Assembly (NCBI GenBank): GCA_026075535.2
Contig: AP026538.1
Span: forward strand, 9,672,001-9,736,000
Direction of reading: 5' to 3'
Origin: Tricholoma matsutake
Lineage: Eukaryota > Basidiomycota > Agaricomycetes > Agaricales > Tricholomataceae
Length of the DNA stretch: 64,000 nt
Below, in pieces: positions 55,018 to 64,000 of this stretch (its first letter is position 1; each line of letters begins with the position of its first letter). The position numbers were made by a program, and so were the translations under genes. The notes beneath the pieces were generated by a model that saw only the letters and a program-made list of their open reading frames with translations, was not told the DNA's origin and made no database searches.

Positions 55018-57023
55018 AAGGTAAGTGTTTCCATGACTTTCTTGCCTCCTATATCTATAACTTCCCTGTCTTCCCACATGCTCTCTCATCACTTGTCATT
55101 ACATTCATTGACTGTTGCTTGGGGTTATTCTACATACACATATACTTTGGCGCAGCTGGGTGTGCTTTTGCACACAAAGACTATTCATTACAAATCTGGG
55201 TCCTGGTGACAGAGGTGTTATGCAAAATTGGATGCTCTGTTTTTGGACTGCCTTATGAGAGCCGGCTTCATGCTTCCCCTTACGTTTGAAGTCACTGTGC
55301 AGGATGGAAGTGAGGTGTGGACCTGTGCTCATGGACAAAGAAGGTTACAAACATTGAGCTTGTTCTTTGCTGGTGTCATCCCTTGTAGCTTTCCTTCCTG
55401 CTGATTCTTATATCTTTGCTGAATATTTTCTCACAGATTGTGACTGGCTTTTTCACCAGACATGGTGGATTGGTGAGCAGCATCCTGCAGAGAAGCGATT
55501 ACCTCAGGAACACCTCCATTTTTTGCATGCTGTGCAGGTCAAAGTATCAGTGGTTACTTTTGCATGTACTGAGGTGCAGTCCTCCTGGCTTTCTGGAACT
55601 TCTGAATTTGTTTGTAACCTTGGTCATTGGTTCTTACATGTTACTCACAAAGTTGTATTATGCATTTTTTGATATGTTGGTGTTTCTCTTTTTGTACAAT
55701 AGGAGTGATTACTGTATTTAGCAAACACAAACAGACATGTTATTATGGATGGTAAAATGGATGAAAATTCTTTTGGCGACTTGTGATGTCAATTCCACTT
55801 TCTCTCACGGATGTGGTTTACCAACTCGATTTTGAGCGAGGTACTGTATCGTTGACAGGGTGTTCTTTGTTTGTGCACCATGACACCTTGATGCCACAGT
55901 GATTCACAGTTGTTGGTGAAATCTACAATGTTATTCCACTAGATGTAGAGGTATGTGAACTGTTTTGTACTTGTGTTGGTTATTTGTTGAAGGCATGCAT
56001 AGTTGATGCTTCTGGTGTTGCATACACCTTCTTTTAATGTTGGCTTTGGATGCACAATGTTTGATAACCAGATTGCTACTTTGAAGGAGATTCAATCCTG
56101 TGATGAGACAGTCGACCACCATCTTGGAGTGGTACTTTTTTTCTTTATTTTGTGTCCCTCGTGTTCTTATCATCTGTCACCAGCTTGTAGAACAGGGCGG
56201 AGGCACTTTTGACACACCAGGGGTGGGCAAGACTCTCCTTGTTTCCTTTGCTCCTCATTCTGCAGACATTAATATCATGGCTTATGGCTCATATGTCCAA
56301 TGTGTAGCGGAGTTGTTTACAGAGCAGAGTGTTGACAGCATGTCAGCCAATAGGGTATGTGTATTACAGTTGTGCATCGATGCTTCACTAATTTGAGTCC
56401 CTCTGTAGTGGTATTCTATTCACGCCTCTCATGTGGAATTGTTGATGTAGCAATCAATTTCTGGTGCCCATTTTTTTTCTGAGATAGTTGAGTAGTGAGC
56501 AGTTTCAAAGCACATGGGTTGTTAGGATGTACACACGTTGTTACAAGTAACTTACTCTACTAGCCCCTAGATGCAGACCTCCACCAACTGGCATGTTCAG
56601 CTTGGTGCATCTGTAGTCTAGTTTGATATCCCAGAACTGCTATAAAAAGCCTTTCTCTCTGAACAACCCCCTCCAATGATTTCAGTATGGTTTAGTGGTG
56701 CTCTTGATCCTTCCCACATTATTTTGAATTGTATGAGTGTGTGCTTTTGGGTGCGCTGCTCTACAGGCAGAGAAGGGCAGACAGCAATTATCTCAGTCCT
56801 GCTGTTTGTGCTGGCTCCTATGATCAAAAATGCCTTCATGAAATCATCTTGGTCTTTTTGAAAATGGAGCTCGAATACAACACCAAACTCTTGATTCATT
56901 GCAAGAGCAAGGTTTAAATCTGCACCTGCAGTGTTCGTGACCCAGGGTACCAGTGTGGCGAGCTAACAATAACAGTCAGATATCTTAAGACGCAGAGGAA
57001 AGGTCATGTTCAAACCATGCCAG
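55018..57023. other. No gene recognised; frames of unknown origin
   Basis: A plus-strand frame at 55367-55672 (FAEYFLTDCDWLFHQTWWIG) and one at 56100-56396 (GGGTFDTPGVGKTLLVSF) do not match a family I can name with confidence. The text reads like decayed coding DNA of a large element. TATA-less, no LTR or inverted ends found. Confidence 0.35.
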
Positions 57024-58234
57024 TGTTAGGAAACCACCCCATTACCTAATAAAATTTCATTTTTATTTTATTATGTCGAATTACGCTACATGACGCCAAA
57101 TGATGCTACACTTCAATAGCATGAGAATTTTATTTCGCATGCATCAAAATGTATGCACATGTACAAGTGCGTCGGTAACAACAATGTACAATATATGTAA
57201 CATAGTATATAAACCCTAAATATACATCTAGGGGACCCCAGTTGTGTTCTCTTAGGTATTCCACCTACACTGAAAGGCCTTTGTCAACAAACTCACCTAT
57301 TAATAACCCCTCGCATCAAAACCATCAATTCCCCCATCACGAGCACGGATCCCACATGGTCTTAGCTAGCAGATAGTGGGTGTCACCCTAACAGAAGAAC
57401 ACAACTTCCCATATCAGTGCACCTTCTCTTACTTGTGCATACATCATTGTTTCACCATGCCACATCCGATTACTCATCCTTTTGGCATGAGCCGGAAGTA
57501 CTTGTACATATGTAATCTACCTTTTCTTTTGTAAGCCGATGCCAGGCCTCACCTTACATTGCGACTGCCAGTGATCGAGCGGCAGCACTCGTCATTAGGA
57601 CAGCTGCAACCAGACAACCGATTGGATCTGGTTTAGTTATGATTTACATCACTCTATTCGGACGACTATTTTAGTTACAAGCTGAATTCAGTGTTATCCC
57701 TGAGATCAGGCACTGTTGGAAGGGTTATTGATCTGAAGTGTCAAAATAGGCACCTGACAAACAATGAATGATTGACAAACAATTGACGAACAATTGATGA
57801 ACCATCACGTGACCCATAAGCATTTGAAGAGGTCTCGAAGAAAAAATCTTGAATTTGTTGAAGAAGTGATTCATCACAGATTCTACAATTATGTCTGAAC
57901 CTTCAACTTCTAATCCTGGCCCTAATCCTGTTCCCATACCAGCACTAGAGGTGAAAATTGATGCGCTTACAGTGCAAATGTCCCAATTAGTGTCAGTATT
58001 GGCAGCATCACAGCCCAGACAAGTGGAAGTACAGCCAGAGATGACAGGAGAAAGAGATGATGAGATGGAGGAGATGGTGGAGTGGATATCGCAGGAGGAT
58101 GAGATGGTGGAGAAATCTGGAAATGGAATAGTGCGCTTACCTAAGTACACCCACAAATCTTTGACAGTACCATGGAGAATACAAAATCCTTCATCAGCTC
58201 TATAGTATTGTACATCCATGGGAGGAAGCCAGAG
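57024..58234 (+). mobile_element. Second copy of the 1152-7368 Gypsy, truncated
   Basis: LTR 57024-57393 (370 bp, with two small deletions relative to the 402-bp LTRs), leader to 57890, and gag start MSEPSTSNPGPNPVP at 57891. It ends within gag at IHGRKPE (58234), where the LTR of another Gypsy (58235) begins. In this stretch gag is open, which shows the original frame of the copy at 2040. Confidence 0.92.
57891..58234 (+). pseudogene. Gypsy gag N-terminus, cut by insertion
   Basis: About 115 codons. One frame change separates it from the first copy near 58150 (AAGTACACCCACAAATC lacks bases relative to AAGTATGCGCCCCCGCAAATC). It stops at the inserted LTR. Confidence 0.85.
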
Positions 58235-58447
58235 TGTAATCGTACCCTGGAGGGGGTCTGATTCACTCAGAGGCACAGGGGCAGAATAAGACCAGGTATT
58301 ATAGTGGAAGCAGCTATGGGGGAACTATACAGGTGGTGATTACGGAGGTGATGGGGAAGAAAGGTAGTTAAGTCCATTCGATCAATAGATGTCAGTATAT
58401 GTGAGAGATCGTATCAACAAGAACAACTGTTAGTAAGCATGATTACA
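58235..58447 (-). repeat. 3' LTR of a minus-strand Gypsy
   Basis: 213 bp, ends TGTAATC and GATTACA. On the minus strand it is preceded by the purine tract TGTGGGGAGGG. It starts inside the gag of the other Gypsy copy. Confidence 0.8.
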
Positions 58448-58582
58448 CCCTCCCCACATCTGAAAAATTGTCTGAAAATGTAAGGAAGGTATCGTAAAAC
58501 TGCTCATCAGGTGCGTCAAAAACCCAGTGGGAAAGCTACTGGTGGCAGGGACAAGAAGAAGTTGAAAAGAACAACAAGATCC

Positions 58583-61500
58583 TCAATGTCCTGCCAACCA
58601 GTCATCCAATGCTGCATTGTCTGTGAGTTCTGAACCTGAAAGCCATTCATCGTCAGTGGTGCCATAACCCATCCACCTTACCAAATATTGCATTCCTCGG
58701 CCACACCATCGAGCATCAATTATTTTATCGATGTCGTGCTCCTCAAACCCATTTTCTGTGATGATGCCCCCTGGGCAAGCAAGTTCATGCCCTGGGAATA
58801 ATGTGCAGTCATTCTGGTTGTATGGCATTACTTCGGAGGTGTGAAAGGTAGGGAATCAGTGTGATGCTAATGGGAATTCCAGGGTCACAGTCGACTTCTC
58901 ACAGTTGACATCCATAATAATGTATGGTCTATTGAATCTAGGCATAAATTTAGCAACACGTTTCTCACCTTTTGCAGCATATTCTCATTGCCTGTTCTCC
59001 ATCAATAGCATAACACGATCCCCAATGTCTAGCACCAGGTCGACGCTGCAAGTGAGGTTTGCGAATGCAGCTTGTGTCACCTTAGCTTTCAGTAAGTTAT
59101 CTTGTGCTTCATAAACATCCAGTTGTAGATGGTTAATCAACTCTCGAGCTCTGAGTTCCTTGGGCATGTCAGTAATCACAAGTGTGAGGAGTGGAGGAAT
59201 CAGTCGAGGACTATGGCCCATTCGCAGTTGGAAAGGCAAAAATCCCGTGGACTTGTTTATGGTATTCATTAAGTCAAAATGCACTTGTGGCAGCACGCGG
59301 ACCCAGCCTGTCTGATTACATGCCACATGGTAATGCAGTGCCTGGTTGATTGTTTTGTTAGAGTGTTCACTTGCTCCATCGGTTTCAGGGTGGTATGGTA
59401 AAGACATCTTCAGTTTAATACCGGTGAGTTTGTGCAAGGCGGTCCAAAATTTCAAGACAAAAAGTTTGTCGTGATCAGATACAATATTCAGAGGTAGGCC
59501 ATTTTCACAGTACCACCAATCAAAAAAAACCTGCATGAGCTGCTCCACAGTAAGGTCAAACCAAGTTGGGACAATCTGCAAACCAGATCCAAGTTGGTCT
59601 GTCATCATCAGAACGCAGTTGAAGCCACTATCTTCAGGCAGTGGTCCAATGAAATCCATTGCAACACAATCACCTCATCCATCTGGCATGGGTAAGGGAT
59701 GCAAAGGGCCTGCAGGCAACTTAGTTCTTGACTTGTTGCATTGGCATTCAGGGCAACTCAGCACATACACCTGTTCAAGGTCACAGCACATGTTTGGCCA
59801 GTAATAAGAATCTTGCAATGAACCATAAGTCTTCTCAAATCCAAAATGCCTGAGAGAATCATGGGACAGGCAGAACAGAGCCTCTCTAAGTCCCGGTGCA
59901 GATGGTACCACCAGTAACCCAGCAATAAACCACAACCCATCATGCATCTGTACAGATGCCATGCCAGGGGCAGCAGCAATCAGTTTCTTGCACCAAGAAT
60001 CAGTTAAATAACCCTCGATGATGCTCTTCTTGAGCTCCAGGTTGGCAGAGATCATCAGTGTTGCTGCGACAGGCAGTTCCATTTTCACCAAACAGCGTCA
60101 GCGTATGGACTGCCAAGGTGATTTTCATGTGGCAGGCACTACCACGTTCACTGATGCGAGATCATCATTATAGGGACAGTATTTGTACGGTGTGTGGGCT
60201 GCCTCCATTGCAGCTGAGCTGTTAGCCATGGAAGTTGTGGGCAACCGTGAAAGTGCATCAGCCACAGAGTTCTCATCCCCTCTGATATAAACAATCTTAG
60301 CATCAAACTGGGACATGAACTCCATCCAGCGGGCCTGTTGATGGGACAAGTCAGGTTGTGAGTCAAAGTTTTCCAGTGTTTTATGGTCAGTGAAAATTGT
60401 GAAGCTACAGCCAAACAGATCAGATCGCCACTTCTTCAGTGCATGAATAATGGCCAGCATTTCCTTCTCATGAACTGGATAATTTAGTTTGGCACCCTTA
60501 AATGTCATGGAGTCAAATGTGACTGGCCGGGCAGTCTCCAAGGTTTTACCAAAGGATAGGACAGCTCCAGAATGAACATCACTCGCATCTGTTGTCAGAA
60601 ATTTTTTTTGCTCATTGTCCCCATGGTCAATCATTGTCAAGCAGTCATGGCTGACCACAATCATTTTGATCGCATCAAAAGCAATTTGATGGTATGGCTC
60701 CAAGCTGGGAAAGAGCGGGTAGCTTGGGCAGTTGTCAAAGGGGTCAGAACAGAAGTGTGTGTAGCAAGGTTCAGCAGGAAGGCAGCCAGGTAGCATACGA
60801 GACCCAAAAAGCAATGCACATCAGTTGCATTTTGGGGTCGTGGCCAGTTAAGAATTTTCTTGACTTTACTGTTGTCCAGTTCAATTCCAGCAGAGGAGAT
60901 ATGATGACCCAGAAAATCAATTGAAGAGCAGTACAGGTGGGTCTTTTTGGGGTTACAGTAGAGCTTAGCCTTATGCAGCGCATTAAGAATCAGATGGACA
61001 TTACGGTGGTGTTCATCGATTGACTGTGACCAGATTACAATATTGTCCAGGTACACATGGCAGATCTTGCCAATGTGTTCCCACAGTGCCACTGCCACTC
61101 GGCATTGGTGTATAGCTGGTGCATTCCGCAGGCCCATAGGCATCACCAACCATTCATAAAGCCCAAAAGGAGTGGAAACAGCAGTCAGGTGGACATCATC
61201 TGGATGCATTCGAGTCTGGAAGAAGCTGTCAGTCATGTCCATCATCACCCAGATTTTACCCTTAGCACAGTTATTTAAGATATCGTCAATACATGGCAGT
61301 GGATGTGAGTCGACCACCATGTTTGCATTCAGTTGGCAGAAGTCACTAACCCAGCGTGGCAGGACAGTTGTATCCACCTTAGGGATTATAAATGCTGGAG
61401 AGGCCCATGAAGAAGATGATGGCTGTATGCACCCAGTGTCCAGGTGCTTCTGAAGCAGTGTTCCCCAAGCCTCTCAAAATTTCTGAGGACACTGATAAGT

Positions 61501-62643
61501 CCATGTTTTGATCACCTGTTCAGCCTTTTTCAGGTGGATTCGTGCTTGCACATTGGTGGGCAAGGCAGACGCATGGGGTATCGGCTCAAAAAGATCGTGA
61601 TACTCTGTCTTCAGCAAGTCTTCATGGTGCATAAGTTCAGCTACATGCATCAGAATCTCAATGCAGGCTGCAATCACACCCGCAATATCTATTGGCTTCA
61701 CATGCTCAAAATTCAGTAGATGTCGATGGCCCTGTAACACAAATTTAAGTTCTTCTATCATTAGTTTATGGTCTGCTTTCGTTTGTCGCAGCTGAGCCCG
61801 CAATCGATGTAGGGGTTTAGGTTTCTGTACAGCACGAAGTTTTGGATTCAATAAGTCAAAGCCATTTACTTTATCAATGCAAGTCCATGTGGCATGGTCA
61901 GTTACAATATTATTTACAACTAAGAACGGCAAGCCCAGAATTACAGGGGCACAGAGGTTGGATGCTACCAGAGCCCATATGGCATGGGAGGTCCATTCGC
62001 CATCTATGGCAGTCACAGCAAGTTTTACCCAGTCAGTCAATACAGTCTTAGCAGCCATCTCAGAATTCTTCACAGCAACATCAATCGTTTCAGGTTTAGG
62101 CAGCTGTTGGTGGTGGAGACCAAGTTTCATAACTAGTTCTGTGTCAATCAGTACCACATGAGCGCCATCATCAAGCAGCATAGGCACAGAAAGCGGTGAT
62201 GACTCATTCGGGCCCTCAATAGAGCCTTCCCACCAAAGGTGGCAGCAGCTGAAAGGGGCACTCACTGAGTGGTCATCACTCTCATCAGAATTGGTGCCAT
62301 TGCCCAAGGCAGCAGATCCCCTCAACTGGAAATCGGCATGTTCATCTGCCCATGAGCCCATGGCTGCTATGGGACGTGTTGCATGGGGTAGGATGGCATT
62401 GGCTGCCGTCGCAGGAGTAGAAGAACTCATGGATGGGAGGGGAGCCATGCAATGGTCGATCAGTCCTCGGTAGGAGGCAGCTGCGGGGAAGCCATATGGG
62501 CACTCAGCAGAAGGGTGGCAGACATAAATACGCCTGCATTTTTGGCAATCCTCCTTCACATCCAACTCGTCCTTTTCCTCCTTCATCAGTGGAGAGAGAC
62601 TGACATGGGCAGAACTGGAGGGTGCAGCAGGGGCAGTGTTCAC
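58583..62643 (-). pseudogene. Gypsy pol with Gag C-terminus: PR, RT, RNase H, IN, chromodomain
   Basis: From right: Gag C-terminus with cysteines (CQKCRRIYVCHPSAECPYG), protease-like LLDDGAHVVLID (DSG changed to DDG, about 62175), RT with FCQLNANMV, PLPCIDDIL and YLDNIVIWS (second aspartate of YLDD is asparagine, about 61045), RNase H with TTDASDVHSGAVL, HEKEMLAIIHAL and VADALSRLP, integrase with ECQCNK, MDFIGPLPEDSG, IVSDHDKLFV and PYHPETDGASEHSN, and the chromodomain IIDARWCGRGMQYLVRWMGY (about 58720-58660). TGA codons: 61474, 60125, 59675, 58985 and 58856. A one-base deletion near 60700 shifts the frame. Confidence 0.9.
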
Positions 62644-62691
62644 ATTTCCAGCAGGTACGGGGGTTGTACCCGAGTTAAATTGAGAATGGTG

Positions 62692-63366
62692 TCATTTATT
62701 GAAATTGGTATATCCATCCTCATTGGTATCCCGTCCACATTTACGCTCACGAAACAGTTCAGCCACTAACTGCTGTGTGCACAGATGGTCAGCATGACGT
62801 GCATCATCGAGGGCCTTTACAGCCTGGGACCAGGGGCGCAGCTCCAAAATCTCATGGCATTTTTTGGCACGACACTTCTGTGTCAGCTCTGCATCCAGGC
62901 CAGCCTCAACTTTCTGGTGGCAGGCAGCCTCACACTGAAAAGAGTTAGTGTTGATGAGCAGTGAGTTTAGGGATTGCATGTGGTTGAAGTAGTCCCAGAA
63001 TGTACAACCAGTGGGACACACGGCAAGAGTGAGTGAGAGAATTTCAAGCCGGATTGTGTTGACCCAGTCACTTGCAAGGTAGTTGGCTCTCATCTCCTTC
63101 ATGAAGTCTTCAAAGGAGAGTTTGAGCAGCCAGGCATGGTTGCCTTGCACCCAGTTCCGGATGTGGTTGTCATGGAAACAGCCCAAAATTTTTCGCACCT
63201 GCTCCTCCTCAGCAATGTTCTTCTCAGTGAAGTAATCTAGGCAAGCAAGTTCGAATGATTGCAGGACTTTCGGGGTTACATCCCCAGCAGTGAGGATCGG
63301 GGATTTTGATGAGTGGATTTGTTCACACTTGGCCAGCGGACATGTCAGGGAGTTGATGGTAGTCAT
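62692..63366 (-). pseudogene. Gypsy gag, minus strand
   Basis: Frame starting MTTINSLTCPLAKCEQIHSS, about 225 codons, with a retrotransposon capsid-like helical pattern (VQGNHAWLLKLSFEDFMKEM, WDYFNHMQSLNSLL). It ends in a TGA at 62692-62694 (FNK*HHSQF) in the same frame as the pol region, again at a likely CGA. Zinc-binding residues follow in the downstream segment. Confidence 0.8.
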
Positions 63367-63438
63367 TTTGGTAAAGGCAGGATATTCATAATCAGAAGAG
63401 GAATCAGAGGTGCAGCAAGTGGGGCAGAAATTGTAAAC

Positions 63439-64000
63439 TTTGCACTCCCCCCATATTCCTATCAGAGTCCTAGGAGTCCAAGTTTTCCAATAAGAGTCCG
63501 ATCGGAATCTGATAGGAGTCCTACTAGTCCAACAATAGTCCTAGGAGTCCGATTGGAATGTATCTTGATGACCATGTACTTTTATTTCCAAGAAATTCCT
63601 AGTAAATTCTGAGTAAAGTCCTATGCAATTCCAACAGGTAGTAGTCAGAATACCACACCATTTCGGAAGACTTAACTTGATGAAAGTGCTTACAAAATAA
63701 ATGGGCAGAGCAGGAATTGAACTCTAGACCTTGGGATATAAGTGACATGACTACCAAACAAGTGCTCAACCAGTTGAGCCACAGGAGCATTAATAAATAA
63801 GTAATATAAAGTCCATTTAAAGCACTTAGGATTAGTTCACTTATTTTTAACCTCTCTCACAAGAGCTCAAAAAAAAATTGTTGAGCCCTCGCATCTTCGC
63901 GAGGGAGTAGATAACTAATATAGATTTAAAAAAAAACCCCCATGCAAACGTGAGGGGGAGAATTGATTATACTATTTAATTATACTATTTTAAATTCTAC
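63439..64000. mobile_element. Family X element, left part, cut by window end
   Basis: TTTGCACTCCCCCCATATTC end, then an array of AGTCCTAGGAGTCC and TCCGATCGGAATC motifs (63464-63560), a tRNA-like sequence on the minus strand (63703-63787), and two hairpins: CCCTCGCATCTTCGCGAGGG (63886-63905) and CCCCCATG...CGTGAGGGGG (63937-63958). The order is the same as at 43816-44290. Confidence 0.75.
63703..63787 (-). repeat. tRNA-like sequence, outward-facing
   Basis: On the minus strand CTCCTGTGGCTCAACTGGTT (A-box like) and GAGTTCAATTCCTGC (B-box like), 50-55 bp apart. Nearly identical at both boxes to 44021-44108 but different between them. Confidence 0.68.

Larger units (their letters stand above)
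58235..63366 (-). mobile_element. Ty3/Gypsy chromovirus, minus strand, 5' end missing
   Basis: 3' LTR, chromodomain, integrase, RNase H, RT, protease and Gag are all present in Gypsy order on the minus strand. The Gag start lies at 63366, but no 5' LTR follows; a family X end begins at 63439. It is inserted in, or fused to, the gag of the Gypsy copy at 57024. Confidence 0.88.

Overview
This window looks like a transposon-saturated stretch of a mushroom-forming basidiomycete (Agaricomycetes) genome. The clues are a class I hydrophobin with two short introns, a fungal P-loop GTPase with about 56-58 bp introns, fungal branch-point motifs (TACTAAC), and chromovirus-type Ty3/Gypsy, Ty1/Copia, Tad-like LINE, hAT and PIF/Harbinger relics. 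Only two genes look intact: the hydrophobin (8918-9372, minus) and the GTPase (38635-40304, minus). Both lie in islands that still hold many CpG dinucleotides. Almost everything else is nested mobile DNA.

Layout. 1-1151: minus-strand Gypsy integrase/chromodomain fragment. 1152-7368: Gypsy element with two 402-bp LTRs. 7369-12190: repeat tail, hydrophobin and unassigned DNA. 12190-20030: a palindrome-rich repeat (family X) split by an 880-bp hAT element and a 6.3-kb LINE, each with target-site duplications (TSDs). 21814-28508: minus-strand Copia element, its reverse transcriptase (RT) gene split by a foldback MITE. 30025-35060: hAT within hAT, with a short-LTR (143 bp) non-autonomous retroelement inside. 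37110-38312: deleted hAT element keeping its transposase C-terminus. 38635-40304: GTPase. 40837-43703: PIF/Harbinger element with two decayed ORFs. 43816-46306: family X element with CTCCCCCAC ends. 46933-48020: Copia gag. 50100-53412: another family X element, holding a 1651-bp hAT. 53982-55007: element with similar ends and a 10-bp TSD. 57024-58234: second, truncated copy of the first Gypsy, interrupted by another Gypsy element (58235-63366, minus). 63439-64000: the start of one more family X element.

How the parts relate. Open frames in unrelated element classes on both strands are broken mainly by TGA codons that sit where the family has CGA arginine, as expected from C-to-T change at CpG, while the two host genes are unbroken. 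The most unusual feature is a shared non-coding cargo: a palindrome with arms CCACCCTGYGAGCA / TGCTYRCAGGGTGG, a GGGCCCAAATG hairpin and a spliceosomal intron. It occurs inside elements with hAT ends (8-bp TSDs) and inside elements with unrelated CTCCCCCAC ends. Several of the latter also carry tRNA-like promoter sequences near their termini and clusters of GC-capped hairpins.
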